Shown one piece after another: positions 16,636-26,066 of a stretch of DNA of 64,000 nucleotides; position 1 is the first letter of the stretch; every line of letters starts with the position of its first letter. Both the position numbers and the translations under genes were made by a program. Source of the stretch: Poriferisodalis sp026713105. GTDB lineage: Bacteria > Actinomycetota > Acidimicrobiia > Acidimicrobiales > Poriferisodalaceae. The stretch is from contig OZ220472.1 in assembly GCA_965115995.1 (NCBI GenBank), forward strand, positions 1,860,001 through 1,924,000, given 5' to 3'. Below the pieces are notes generated by a model, which was not told where the DNA came from, ran no database searches, and saw nothing but the letters and a program-made list of their open reading frames with translations.

Positions 16636-16719
16636 GCACCGAAGGGTACCGATGGCTCTGAATGTCCCCAGTGTGGATCTGGTGAGATTCTGCGGGCAGC
16701 GATCGCCCAGTTAGGTCAC

Positions 16720-19700
16720 TCACTCACGCGGCGCCAGCTCGCCGACGTGTTCAGCGAGTTCGGCGCGAAACGTCGCCACCGTGGCCATCTTGACGTCTTC
16801 GTAGCCGCGCACCAGCTCAGCGAGCCCGGCAACGGCGACCGCCTGCTCATAACGTGCCGCGCCTGCATCCCGCTCGAGCGCTTCGAGCGCCGCTTCGAGA
16901 GCCTCGCCGTACTCGCCTGGCAGCGACCGCTCGGTCCGGCGGATTTCGGTGTGGCCGAACGGATCGCACCAGCGACCTCGCAGGCGCTTGCCACGCGCCA
17001 GCAGTGCGAAGAGGGATCGCCACGATGTCGAGAACTGGATCTTGCCGGTACGCCCCAGCGCCCGCAGCAACGGCGGGTGCAGATTCCATGACACCGTGCC
17101 GCCAACGGATGCCGCCACGTCGGCGGCCGCTGTATTCGCTTCGGGATCGCACATGAGTCGGGCGACCTCGTACTCATCCTTGTAGGCCATGAGCTTGAAG
17201 TGCCCCGCTGCGGCGGATGCGGTCAACCGCCCGGACCCATCTCCGGCGGCTCGGTCCGCATGCGCCACGCGTTCGACCGCGTCGAGGAACTGCGCTGCCA
17301 GCCGGTCTGACTGGTAGGCGCACAGCTCGCTCACGTACCGGCGCAGTCCCGCACGGAGCCCGTCGAGGTCCCCCGTTGATCCCCCGCTGGCCAACCCGTC
17401 CATCATCTCGTCGATGCGGGACGCCAAGCGCCGCGACAGTGCGCTCAGCGGCCCCGACTCACTGACACTGCGCGCATCGGCCCTCGCGGAGTCGGAGGCA
17501 CCGCGGACTGCTGCGGCGGCCGTGTACTGCTCCGCGGCCGCCGTCACCATCGCGGGATCACAGATCATCGCCCGGCCCCAACGGAACGCAACGATGTTCT
17601 GCGCGACGGCCACGCCGTTCAGCTCGATGGCGGACTCCACGCTGGCCGGTGTGATCGGCAAAGCACCCGCCTGGACGGCCATGCCGACCACGAAGACGTT
17701 GGCGCTCACCGCAGAGCCGCAGAGCGCCGTCACGAGCGAAGCGACATCGGCCCAGTGCCGGCTGCCTTCGACGGTGACGGCAGCCACCCGGTCGAGCAGA
17801 TCCTGGGTCGCCGGCATGTCGATGCCCGGATCGGCAACCATGGCGCCGGTCGGCGTCGGCGACGTCGAACCGACGACCATCGTCCGGTTGGGGTCGGCAA
17901 CATCGAGGCCCGCCGCCGATGCCGCGACGAGCAGATCGAAGGCCACGATGACGTCGGCTTGGCCGCTGCCGAGGCGTGCCGTTGCCGGCCCGCCGATCCG
18001 CCTCAGCCGCAGATCACCCACGACCGTTCCCGCCTTCTGCGACAGCCCGATCTGGTCAAGACCTCGCACCTCGAAGCCGTCGAACATCGCCGCTGTGCCG
18101 AGCACCTGGTTCACCGTCACGACGCCGGTCCCGCCGATCCCGCACATGCGCACCGACACCTCATCGGGGCCCACCAGCGGCACCGGATCGGGAAGCTCAT
18201 CAGGCGGTTCGGGCCGAGTGTCGCCACCCGAGCCATCCCTGGCTGCGGAAGCGCGCACGCGTCGCATCGGTGCCAGCATCTCGCGCACTACCGTGCGCAA
18301 TGGCCCGGGCTCGCTGACCGTCATGAACGACGGGCAGTCGCCGTCCAGACACGAATAGTCCAAGTTGCATGACGTCTGGTCGATGCGAGTCGAGCGGCCG
18401 AAGAACGTGTCGACGGGCTGCACCGACAGGCAATTGCTCTTGGCGCCGCAGTCGCCGCAGCCCTCGCAGATTCGCTCGTTGATCACCACTCGCTTGGTCG
18501 GCGTGGGCTGGGTGCCGCGCTTGCGGGCTCGCCGCGCCTCGGCCGCGCACTGCTGATCGTGGATCAGCACGGTGACGCCGTCGATATCGGCGAGCATCTC
18601 CTGGGCCTCGTTGAGACGATCTCGGTGCCACACCTCGACGCCCGAAGGCAAGGCACGGCGTCGATATGCGGTGGGGTCGTCGGTGGTGATGAGCACTGCG
18701 GCCACGCCGCCGGCGAGCAGCGCGGCGGCCACCCCGGGCACCTCGAGCTGACCGGCGGGATCCTGCCCGCCCGTCATCGCGACGGCTCGGTTCCACAGGA
18801 GCTTGTAAGTGATGTTGGTGCCCGCGGCCACGGCGCCGGCGATCGCCAGCTGCCCGCTGTGGAAGTAGGTACCGTCGCCCAGGTTCTGGAAGATGTGCTG
18901 GGTCTCCACGAAGGGCGACATGCCGATCCACTGCGTGCCCTCCTGTCCCATGCACGTCACGCTCACGATGTCGCCGACTCGCTCAGGATCCATGAACAGC
19001 GCCATGGTGTGGCAGCCGATACCGGCACCGACCACGGCGCCGTCGGGTACCTCGGTGGAACGATTGTGCGGGCAACCGGAACAGAAATATGGCGAGCGGC
19101 TTTGTTCGGGCGACAGCGCCAACGGCAGCTCGATGCGCAGGCGTTCGGGGCGGGCGGGCACCAGCCGGTCACCGATGCGAACCTCCAGTCGCCTGCGCAG
19201 CGGCTCGATGAAGTCGTCAGCGGTGAGCGCGCCGAACGAGGCGAGCAGCGACCGGTCGTTCTCGTCGGCCTTGCCGACGATGCGGGGATGGTGCGACTGG
19301 TTGTACAGGGCGTCCTTCAGCAGCGACTCGATGTTGGGGCTCTTCTCCTCGATCACGAAGATCTCCGAGACGCCGCGAGCGAAGTGGCGCGCCCGTTCGG
19401 CGCTGAACGGGATGGGCATGCCCATCCGCACGAGTCGCACACCGGCGTCTCGAATCGATTCGTCGCTGCCGAGGCCCAGACGCCGCAGCGCCTCGCGAAC
19501 CTCGCGGTAGGTGATGCCCGAGGCCACGATCGCTATCCAGGCATCGGGCGGGTCGACGGTGGCGTCGTTCAAGCGATTTGCCGCTGCGTAGGAAATGGCC
19601 AGCTCGTAGCGGACCTCGACGATCTCGCGCTCGATGTCGACCGTGTGGGGCGTGAGGAGGTAGCCGTCGGGCCGGTGCCGGTACAGCTCGCCGTCGACCA

Positions 19701-20373
19701 GCGGGATGACCGGGTCGAACCTGTCGGGATCCAGCAGCACCGTCGCGGCGCCGTCTGCCACATCGGCCACGATTTTGAGACCTGTCCACAGCCCCGTCGT
19801 CCGAGACATCGCGATCGCGTGGCGGCCCAGGTCGAGCGCTTCGGCAGGTGTGCCCGGATAGAGCACCGGGATGTGCAAATCAGCCATCGACCCAGCAGAG
19901 CTCGAGGGAATCGTCGAGCTCTTGGCCGCTGGGTCGTCACCGGCGATGGCGACTGCGCCGCCGCAGGGATCAGCGCCGGCGAACACCGCATGGCGCAGCG
20001 CGTCGGTAGCGCGGTCCACCCCGGGGGCCTTCCCGTACCACAACCCGAGCACGCCGTCGTAGGTGGCATCGGGCCGGCTGGTGGCCAGTTGGCTGCCCAT
20101 AACAGCGGTCGCGGCCTGCTCCTCATTGACAGCCGGCGAATGGACGATCGGCAGATCGGTTGCGCTGCGGGCCGCCTCGACCGCGGCGTCATACCCGCCG
20201 AGGGGCGAACCCGGGTAGCCCGAAACGAAGGCGGCCGTGCGCAGCCCGGCGCGCCGGTCGGCCCGCAGCTGTTCGATCGGCAGGCGAGCCAGCGCTTGCA
20301 GCCCGGTCATGAACGTGGTGCCGCTGTCGTCGGTGTAGCGCCCCGACAGCCGGTACGTCTCAGCGAGGCTCAT
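16720..20373 (-). CDS. Fused indolepyruvate:ferredoxin oxidoreductase
   Basis: This 1,217-residue single-chain enzyme carries out CoA-dependent oxidative decarboxylation of aryl-2-oxoacids (indolepyruvate class), with electrons passed to ferredoxin. An N-terminal TPP pyrimidine-binding half contains SGYPGSPLGGYD. The TPP/Mg half has YFCSGCPHNRST near residue 430 and VTCMGQEG. A cysteine cluster near 634-675 (CEGCGDCGAKSNC, then CNLDYSC and DGDCPSF) would carry Fe-S centres. A gamma-type domain begins near residue 743 (MCGIGGTGVVT), and a C-terminal domain of about 230 residues matches the part found only in these fused forms. A GGGAG-like ribosome site, 20381-20385 on the complementary strand, lies seven bases before the ATG. 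No ferredoxin gene is next to it. It could act on a broader range of 2-oxoacids. Confidence 0.88.
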   Translation of the reverse strand: MSLAETYRLSGRYTDDSGTTFMTGLQALARLPIEQLRADRRAGLRTAAFVSGYPGSPLGGYDAAVEAARSATDLPIVHSPAVNEEQAATAVMGSQLATSRPDATYDGVLGLWYGKAPGVDRATDALRHAVFAGADPCGGAVAIAGDDPAAKSSTIPSSSAGSMADLHIPVLYPGTPAEALDLGRHAIAMSRTTGLWTGLKIVADVADGAATVLLDPDRFDPVIPLVDGELYRHRPDGYLLTPHTVDIEREIVEVRYELAISYAAANRLNDATVDPPDAWIAIVASGITYREVREALRRLGLGSDESIRDAGVRLVRMGMPIPFSAERARHFARGVSEIFVIEEKSPNIESLLKDALYNQSHHPRIVGKADENDRSLLASFGALTADDFIEPLRRRLEVRIGDRLVPARPERLRIELPLALSPEQSRSPYFCSGCPHNRSTEVPDGAVVGAGIGCHTMALFMDPERVGDIVSVTCMGQEGTQWIGMSPFVETQHIFQNLGDGTYFHSGQLAIAGAVAAGTNITYKLLWNRAVAMTGGQDPAGQLEVPGVAAALLAGGVAAVLITTDDPTAYRRRALPSGVEVWHRDRLNEAQEMLADIDGVTVLIHDQQCAAEARRARKRGTQPTPTKRVVINERICEGCGDCGAKSNCLSVQPVDTFFGRSTRIDQTSCNLDYSCLDGDCPSFMTVSEPGPLRTVVREMLAPMRRVRASAARDGSGGDTRPEPPDELPDPVPLVGPDEVSVRMCGIGGTGVVTVNQVLGTAAMFDGFEVRGLDQIGLSQKAGTVVGDLRLRRIGGPATARLGSGQADVIVAFDLLVAASAAGLDVADPNRTMVVGSTSPTPTGAMVADPGIDMPATQDLLDRVAAVTVEGSRHWADVASLVTALCGSAVSANVFVVGMAVQAGALPITPASVESAIELNGVAVAQNIVAFRWGRAMICDPAMVTAAAEQYTAAAAVRGASDSARADARSVSESGPLSALSRRLASRIDEMMDGLASGGSTGDLDGLRAGLRRYVSELCAYQSDRLAAQFLDAVERVAHADRAAGDGSGRLTASAAAGHFKLMAYKDEYEVARLMCDPEANTAAADVAASVGGTVSWNLHPPLLRALGRTGKIQFSTSWRSLFALLARGKRLRGRWCDPFGHTEIRRTERSLPGEYGEALEAALEALERDAGAARYEQAVAVAGLAELVRGYEDVKMATVATFRAELAEHVGELAPRE

Positions 20374-20520
20374 CTTCGTGCTCCCGTGTACTGACGGCGA
20401 TTCGCGTCGGTCATGCCAGAGGCCCTCCGTGCGTCACGTCCATTGTGGTCGCTGCCTGTGGCACAGCGAAGACGCCGAACGCACCTTGCCTCGCCGCCGG
20501 CGCAGCGCACTGCTGCGCAG

Positions 20521-20607
20521 CCAACATCAACCGCCGCGCCGCCGCGCAGCCAACATCAACCGCCGCGCTGCTGCGCAGCCAACATCAACCGCCGCGCCGC
20601 CGCGCGG
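20521..20607. repeat. Three tandem copies of a 29-bp GC-rich repeat
   Basis: Three head-to-tail units start at 20521, 20550 and 20579, each opening CCAACATCAACCGCCGCG and closing GC(C/T)G C(C/T)GCGCAG; they differ only at a few C/T or terminal positions. The third copy contains the stop codon and last codons of rluB, so the array extends the 3' end of that gene into the gap before the Ior gene. The GC-rich part can pair with itself into a short hairpin, but no T-run follows. There are no spacers, so it is not a CRISPR. Confidence 0.85.
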
Positions 20608-21355
20608 CGCGGTGCAGCTCACGGATTTCGTCGTCGGTGAGCCGCCGGTGCTCGCCGGGGGGCAGGGCGGGATCGGAGAGGGGGCCGATTCTGGTGCGCA
20701 CCAGGCGCAGCACCTGATGTCCTACGGCATCGCACATCCGCCTGACCTGACGGTTGCGCCCTTCATGTATCACGATGCGCAGCACCGACGCCTGCGGCAT
20801 CGACACCACGGCCGGTGCCGTCGGGCCGTCGTCGAGCTCGACACCAGCTCGCAGCTGTGCCAGTGCCCCGCGCGACGGCACCCCGTCCACGTGAGCGAGA
20901 TACTCCTTGCCGACTCCCCATGACGGATGCGTCAGCCGGTGCGTCAGCTCGCCGTCGTTGGTCACGATGATCAGCCCTTCAGAGTCGGCGTCCAGCCGCC
21001 CGACCGGGTAAACGCGCACTGCTGCGGGGACCAGGTCGGTCACGCAGCGCCTTCCCCGGTCATCGGAAGCTGCGCTCAGCACGCCACGCGGCTTGTTCAC
21101 CAGGTAGTGGACCGTCGCTGCGTCCCACGTGACGATCGCACCGTCGACCTCGATCCGGTCAGCCGGGCCGACGCGATCCCCGATCCGGGCGGTCGTGCCG
21201 TTGACCGTGACGCGCTCCGCGGCGATCAGCTCCTCGCACGTGCGGCGGCTCGCAACACCGGCACGAGCCATGACCTTGTGCAGTCGCTCGGCATGTTCTG
21301 GTGGGCCGTCCGGCGAGGCAGTGTCGCCATTGTCGGGCCCGTCGGTGGGGGTCAC
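20585..21355 (-). CDS. rluB: 23S rRNA pseudouridine synthase, RluB/RsuA family
   Basis: This 256-residue enzyme isomerises a uridine in large-subunit rRNA to pseudouridine. An S4 RNA-binding domain (about residues 22-80, RLHKVMARAGVASRR) is followed by the catalytic domain, with the nucleophile D122 in GRLDADSEGL, then KEYLAHVDG and the GRNRQVRRM motif. Start is GTG, five bases after the scpB stop; an ATG one frame away is followed at once by a stop. The scpA-scpB-rluB order is widely conserved. The C-terminal Arg-rich tail runs into the 29-bp repeat array. Within the family, RluB is the likeliest assignment from context, but RsuA-like specificity cannot be excluded. Confidence 0.9.
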   Translation of the reverse strand: MTPTDGPDNGDTASPDGPPEHAERLHKVMARAGVASRRTCEELIAAERVTVNGTTARIGDRVGPADRIEVDGAIVTWDAATVHYLVNKPRGVLSAASDDRGRRCVTDLVPAAVRVYPVGRLDADSEGLIIVTNDGELTHRLTHPSWGVGKEYLAHVDGVPSRGALAQLRAGVELDDGPTAPAVVSMPQASVLRIVIHEGRNRQVRRMCDAVGHQVLRLVRTRIGPLSDPALPPGEHRRLTDDEIRELHRAARRRGG

Positions 21356-21360
21356 ATCGT

Positions 21361-22194
21361 CTAATCGGGTTTGGAAGCCGCCATGCGGTCCATGGCCTCC
21401 ACCGCATCAGGGTCGACGCGCAGCTCCGCCAACGACGGCAGTTCGTCGAGGCTGTCGAGACTCAGGCGCTCCAGGAAGGCAGACGTCGTCCCGAGCAGGG
21501 CAGCGTTGCCCGGACCCTGATCGCGCGCGACCTCGACGATGTAGCCCTGGTCTGCCAGCGTGCGGACAACACCGTCGGCGTTGACGCCCCGGATGGCGCT
21601 GATCTGCGCTCGCGAGATCGGCTGTTTGTACGCCACCACGGCCAAGGTTTCCATCGCTGCCGCGGACAGACGGGCCGACCGGCGACTCCCCACAAAGCGT
21701 TCGACAAATTCGGCGACCGCTGCGGCGGTCTCGAGCTGGTATCCGCCAGCCACCTGCATCAGGGTGAAGCCCCGCTCGGCGTTCGCATACTCCCGAGCGA
21801 GCTCGTTGCAGATCGCCTGCACCGATGCCGCAGGTGCACCGGTCACCCCTGCCAGCAGCTCAACGGGCACCGGTTCGGTCGCGACCATCAGCACTGCTTC
21901 GATGGCCGCATACAGCTCGCTGTCATCGACCGATCGTGACCCGCCGAACTGCGGGTCTTCGACCCCGGATTCGGCGGTGATGTCTGCGAGGCCGTTGTGC
22001 GTCTCCGATGCGCCGTTGCGCGTGCCTTCGTTGGCGGGGATCGATGGATGGGCCGGTGGCTGGGCCGATGAATGGGCCGGAGGCGCAGCGGCCGGATCGG
22101 CCGGCGCATCGCGAGGCTCGACGACGGTACGACCCTCGTCGCTGACCAATCTCAGGCTGCGCGCGGCGCCGGACGGCGGGAGCGTGCCGTTCAC
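21361..22194 (-). CDS. scpB: Segregation and condensation protein B
   Basis: This is the kleisin-interacting ScpB subunit of the SMC-ScpA-ScpB condensin that compacts and segregates the chromosome. I place the start at GTG 22194, which overlaps the scpA TGA by four bases (GTGA), giving 277 residues; a longer frame exists upstream but lies inside scpA. The first 80 residues are Pro/Ala-rich and probably disordered. The paired winged-helix core follows: ELYAAIEAVLMVATEPV, then AYKQPISRAQISAIRG and the closing LGTTSAFLERL. Length and motif order are normal for actinobacterial ScpB with an added N-terminal tail. Confidence 0.9.
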   Translation of the reverse strand: MNGTLPPSGAARSLRLVSDEGRTVVEPRDAPADPAAAPPAHSSAQPPAHPSIPANEGTRNGASETHNGLADITAESGVEDPQFGGSRSVDDSELYAAIEAVLMVATEPVPVELLAGVTGAPAASVQAICNELAREYANAERGFTLMQVAGGYQLETAAAVAEFVERFVGSRRSARLSAAAMETLAVVAYKQPISRAQISAIRGVNADGVVRTLADQGYIVEVARDQGPGNAALLGTTSAFLERLSLDSLDELPSLAELRVDPDAVEAMDRMAASKPD

Positions 22195-23039
22195 GCGGCG
22201 TCTTCCCCATAACCCCCGGCCGAAGACGGCAGCGCCACGCCCTCGCCGATCCATTCCACACCGATGTCGCCGAAGCGCTCAGCTTGCGCCAGCTCGACAA
22301 GCCCCGATCCGAACAGCTCGAGCACTGCCAAGAAAAACACCACCACGACGACGCGCTCGGTGATCTCGCTGGTGAGCTCACGGAACGTCGCCGAGCCCAT
22401 GGATGCGAGTCGATCGACGAGCTTTGCAGCCGCCTCGTCCACCGTGATGCCGGCGGCCCTCAGGTGACTGAGGTCGACCTGCGGTACCGGCCGCGGCGCA
22501 AGCACCCGTTCCATCGCTGCGGCAAGGTCATCTCGAGACGCGCCTGTGAGCAGATCCGGTGCGAATGCCAAGAAAGACTCGGGGGGACCCGCGCTACGGG
22601 GCCACCGCAGCGCTGCGGCATCCCAGCGCTCACGCATCAGGCTCGCGGCTGCCCCGAACGTGCGACCCTCGACCAGCCGTGCAAATGCGGTGTCTCGCAG
22701 TCCGTACGCCGCCAGCTCCTCCTCCAGGTCCAATTCGACCGGCGGGGCGGGCAGCAGCCGGCGGGACTTCAGCTCGATCAGGGTCGCAGCCAGCAGGGCG
22801 AACTCGCTGGCAGCGTCGATGTCGATCCTGCCGTCGCCGACGGTGTGGCCGACAGCGTCCCCCAATATTTCCCGCTCGTGTTTCGGGTGGTCATCGTCCA
22901 TGGCGGCCATTACGGCGACGAAGTCGTCGACCAGGCGCGTCAACGACACCTCCCAGATGTCCACCTCCTGGGAGACAACCAGTTTCACCAGCACATCCAG
23001 CGGGCCGGCAAAGGCCTCGGTGTGCACCTCGTGGGTCAC
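22191..23039 (-). CDS. scpA: Segregation and condensation protein A (kleisin)
   Basis: This 282-residue ScpA bridges the SMC heads in the chromosome condensin. The N-terminal helical domain opens with FAGPLDVLVKLV and contains DIWEVSLTRLVDDFV, the part that binds the SMC neck. A middle linker carries the LIELKSRRLLP motif, and the C-terminal winged helix has ERVVVVVFFLAVLELF. I choose GTG 23039 because the family consensus begins directly after it; a frame upstream reads toward trpS but has no family match. I see no good ribosome-binding site before it. The divergent trpS starts 141 bases away, so the two promoters share that gap. Unlike in mycobacteria, no parA precedes it. Confidence 0.88.
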   Translation of the reverse strand: MTHEVHTEAFAGPLDVLVKLVVSQEVDIWEVSLTRLVDDFVAVMAAMDDDHPKHEREILGDAVGHTVGDGRIDIDAASEFALLAATLIELKSRRLLPAPPVELDLEEELAAYGLRDTAFARLVEGRTFGAAASLMRERWDAAALRWPRSAGPPESFLAFAPDLLTGASRDDLAAAMERVLAPRPVPQVDLSHLRAAGITVDEAAAKLVDRLASMGSATFRELTSEITERVVVVVFFLAVLELFGSGLVELAQAERFGDIGVEWIGEGVALPSSAGGYGEDAA

Positions 23040-23179
23040 GCGGCCCGAAGGTACCGCGGCATGTGGTGACCGCTTGGGATATTTGCCCGATTGCCACCGA
23101 CGTCTCTTGTGAGGTTGGCAGGCCCGGCCCGCCGAAGTCTTTGCGGTCGGCGAACACCGTTCCGGTACCGTCAGGCGCC

Positions 23180-24181
23180 ATGACACGAGTGCTCTCGGGC
23201 ATCCAGCCCACCGGCGACGTACACCTCGGCAACTATCTCGGGGCGCTGCGCCAATGGGCCATCGACCAGCACGATGCCGACGCGTTCTATTGCGCCGTCG
23301 ACCTGCATGCGGTGACCATCCAGCAGGATCCGCAGCAACTGCGCGCTGCGACGCTTGGCACGATGGCCACGCTGATCTCGGTCGGCCTCGACCCCGACGT
23401 CTGCACCCTGTTCGTCCAGAGCCACGTCCCCCAGCACACCGAGCTGTCGTGGCTGCTCGAGTGCACGGTGTCGCTCGGCGAGCTGCGCCGGATGACCCAG
23501 TTCAAGGACAAGGCGGCCCGTACCGAGGGGGGCGACCAGGGCGGCGACCATGTCTCCGCGGGCCTGTTCACGTACCCGGCGCTGATGGCGGCAGACATCC
23601 TGATCTACGACGCCGACCGGGTGCCGGTGGGCGACGACCAGCGCCAGCACCTCGAGCTGACCCGTGACGTGGCGCAACGGTTCAACAGCCGCTACGGCGA
23701 CACGTTCGTGATTCCCGAGGCTGCGATTCCCACGGTCGGCGCACGTGTGATGGACCTGCAGAACCCCACTGCCAAGATGTCCAAGTCTGCCGAGAGCCCC
23801 CAAGGCTCGGTGGGCATCTTCGACGACCCTGCCGACATTGCACGCAAGTTCGCTCGGGCGGTGACCGACTCGGAAAGCGAGGTGCGATACGACCCCGACA
23901 ACAAGCCCGGCGTGTCGAACCTGCTGTCGATCCTGGGCGCTGCCACAGGTCGCAGCCCCGCCGACTCTGCAGCGGGCTACAGCCAATACGGAACCCTCAA
24001 GTCCGACACTGCCGACGCGGTCGTCGCCATGCTCGAGCCCATCGCCGCTAAGAGGGCCGAGCTCGATGCAGACCCCGCCGGGCTCGCCCGCATCATCGCC
24101 GCCGGTGCCGACAAGGCCGAGGCTGTGGCGTGCGTCACCCTGGCTCGCGCCAAGGAATCGATGGGCTTCGTGCCCAAGTAG
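23180..24181 (+). CDS. trpS: Tryptophanyl-tRNA synthetase
   Basis: This 333-residue class I aminoacyl-tRNA synthetase charges tRNA-Trp. The HIGH-equivalent is PTGDVHLGN (residues 10-18) and the KMSKS loop is at residues 199-203. Between them lie the conserved MTQFKDK and GDDQRQHLELTRD segments. The length is normal for bacterial TrpS. The ATG at 23180 is chosen because family homology (RVLSGIQPTG) begins right there. The frame stays open for about 600 bases upstream, but that part lies antisense to scpA. No Shine-Dalgarno sequence is visible. It is one of the few plus-strand genes and faces away from scpA. Confidence 0.95.
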   Translation: MTRVLSGIQPTGDVHLGNYLGALRQWAIDQHDADAFYCAVDLHAVTIQQDPQQLRAATLGTMATLISVGLDPDVCTLFVQSHVPQHTELSWLLECTVSLGELRRMTQFKDKAARTEGGDQGGDHVSAGLFTYPALMAADILIYDADRVPVGDDQRQHLELTRDVAQRFNSRYGDTFVIPEAAIPTVGARVMDLQNPTAKMSKSAESPQGSVGIFDDPADIARKFARAVTDSESEVRYDPDNKPGVSNLLSILGAATGRSPADSAAGYSQYGTLKSDTADAVVAMLEPIAAKRAELDADPAGLARIIAAGADKAEAVACVTLARAKESMGFVPK

Positions 24182-24219
24182 CGGAGCCTGCCACGCAACA
24201 GGGTCGAAATCACCTGCAG

Positions 24220-24297
24220 GGGACTGTGCGGCCGACGCAACATCCGGCACCGCCTAGCGATGGTTCGCGACGCCGAGCAGGTATCAGGCACAGTCCC
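24220..24297. other. 10-bp inverted repeat between convergent genes
   Basis: GGGACTGTGC at 24220-24229 is repeated as its exact complement at 24288-24297, with 58 bases between. It sits in the gap where trpS and the TDO-like gene converge, so it may contribute to a bidirectional terminator, but there is no T-run and the loop is long. Confidence 0.35.
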
Positions 24298-24328
24298 GGC
24301 GACGTGCCGCTGCTGCGGGAAAACACAG

Positions 24329-26050
24329 TCAGCGCAGCGATGACCGGTACTGGTCCATCATCCGTTCGGCCAAGGCTGCTGGATCCCATTCGGCGAACGC
24401 GACGACGATCTTGCCGTTCGGGTCGAACCAGAAGGCCTCTGAGCCGCTGAAGCTGGCGTCGATGCCTTTCATGAACGATGCCGCCTCGATGCTCCACTGC
24501 GCCGTTGCGGAGGCGTCACTGCGTTCGGTCACTGTGTGCGACGCCGAATGCACTTCGGGGAAGGCTTGGATGAAGTTGCGGAAGAAGTTGTCGAGGTTGT
24601 TCTCCGACACGTAGGGCTTGGTGCCCTTGGGGTCCTCGAAGTGGAAGACATCGGAGAAGGTTGCCTTCCAGGCCTCCTTGTCCTGCTGCGCGATGGCCGC
24701 GAAGTACTGCTCGATAGTGCGGTCCATCAATGCAGGGTCGCAAGGTTCGGCGGGGTACGTCGGCTCGTACTTCTCACGCAGCCCGTGTGCTTGTTCCTGC
24801 TGGTGGATGACGATGCCCGAGTGGTCGGCGTAGCGCAGCGCCGTCCACAGCGTCACCTTGTCGAGCGCATCGGTGATCTCGGGCAGCAGCGGATACGAGG
24901 CGACCTGGCCCAGCGAGAGCACACGAGCGCCCAGCGTGCCGTTCACCGCCGAGCCGAGCACGTTGTACACGAGATGAGCGTGAGCGGACATGGTCTGGTT
25001 GATGGCGCGCCCAAGCAACTTGAATGCCTGCAGCAGGCGGTACTCGGGGACGTGGCCCGACGGGTCGACCAGCACGGTCAGGCAGTCGAGTCCGCGGTGG
25101 CGAAGCTGCTGGCGGAACAGCCAGAAGTGGTCCTTGACCACCCGGCGTCGTGCCTGACCGCGGGCCGACTGGGCACCGCTGGCGTCACGCAACGCCGTGC
25201 GAAGCGGCGCATAGTCGAGTTGGCTCATCTCCCCCAGCAACACGATGGTGGCCTCGAAGGGCGCACAACAGCGCGCCGCCATCAGCACATGGCGCTCAGC
25301 GGAGGGATAGTCGCCGACGAACAGCGCTGCCTCAACCTTGTCGAGCTCGACCAGCATGGCTTCGAGGATGCCTTCGCAGGCTTGATGCACTCTCACGAAG
25401 ATCGGGTCTTCGACGTAGAGGGCGCGACGGTCCGGCGTGTAGAGCCCGTGCACATCGAGCGGACGGATCCAGCGGTCGTAGTCGAGCGTTCGAGTCGCCG
25501 TTGCCGTTTCGCCAGCGTCGACCCCACCGCGCCCGATTCCGAGGTCGAAGCCGATTGCTTCGGCGGCGAATGCGAGACGCATGCGCATCTGCGACACCAA
25601 GTCGGCGCCTCGAGGGACTCGATCCGCGAGTTCGACGACACGGTGCCAGCTGGACTCGCTCGACGGAGGCCCGAACATGTCCGCGGGCGGAGGCGCTGCG
25701 GCAGCAGCATCGGGCGCTCCGGCCTGCGAGGCGTGTTCGCCGGCCAATTCGGCGATCAGCCGCAGCTGGGCGCAGATGCTCATCACGATCGTCTCGGCTT
25801 TTGCGCCGTCGTTGATGTAGCTCCGCACGCCTGCTTCTTCGAGGCAGTCCGCCAAGATGCGCAGCGAGACTTCCACACTGATGAGCAGCGGCCCGACCTG
25901 GCTTGCCAGCTGCCAGCCGCACAGGTCCGGCCATGCATCCTCGACGGTGGCCGTCTCGACGTAAACGTTGTACTCCCGGCGGTCGTCGCCTGCTGTGAAC
26001 GCAGACGGACACATGCCCGCCGGTTGGCTGTGCTGAGGATCGTCCGCCAT
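24329..26050 (-). CDS. Tryptophan-dioxygenase-like protein fused to an NTF2/SnoaL-like domain
   Basis: This 573-residue protein contains two recognisable parts after an N-terminal helical region (residues 1-200). Residues about 205-382 follow the pattern of the tryptophan 2,3-dioxygenase superfamily of heme proteins. An amphipathic helix (QACEGILEAMLVELDKVE) is followed by LRDASGAQS (291-295), which parallels the family's LxxASGFQS. H357 sits eight residues before a Gly and is followed by NGTLGARVLSL (370-380), parallel to the TDO heme-ligand His and its GTGGSSG loop. Residues about 443-573 look like an NTF2/SnoaL cone (IEQYFAAIAQQDKEAW, FRNFIQAFPEVHS). The ATG at 26050 follows the MFS stop by 16 bases, so the two are probably co-transcribed. 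Several TDO substrate residues are not evident, so a related heme mono-oxygenase or a non-catalytic role is possible. Confidence 0.55.
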   Translation of the reverse strand: MADDPQHSQPAGMCPSAFTAGDDRREYNVYVETATVEDAWPDLCGWQLASQVGPLLISVEVSLRILADCLEEAGVRSYINDGAKAETIVMSICAQLRLIAELAGEHASQAGAPDAAAAAPPPADMFGPPSSESSWHRVVELADRVPRGADLVSQMRMRLAFAAEAIGFDLGIGRGGVDAGETATATRTLDYDRWIRPLDVHGLYTPDRRALYVEDPIFVRVHQACEGILEAMLVELDKVEAALFVGDYPSAERHVLMAARCCAPFEATIVLLGEMSQLDYAPLRTALRDASGAQSARGQARRRVVKDHFWLFRQQLRHRGLDCLTVLVDPSGHVPEYRLLQAFKLLGRAINQTMSAHAHLVYNVLGSAVNGTLGARVLSLGQVASYPLLPEITDALDKVTLWTALRYADHSGIVIHQQEQAHGLREKYEPTYPAEPCDPALMDRTIEQYFAAIAQQDKEAWKATFSDVFHFEDPKGTKPYVSENNLDNFFRNFIQAFPEVHSASHTVTERSDASATAQWSIEAASFMKGIDASFSGSEAFWFDPNGKIVVAFAEWDPAALAERMMDQYRSSLR

Positions 26051-26066
26051 CGTCGCCGCCCGACGG

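Noticed and set aside
20521..20607. Possible CRISPR array
   Set aside because: The 29-bp units are directly adjacent without spacers, one overlaps a coding end, and no cas genes are near.
22559..23179. N-terminal extension of trpS
   Set aside because: The open frame upstream of 23180 lies antisense to scpA and lacks TrpRS similarity; homology begins exactly at the ATG at 23180.
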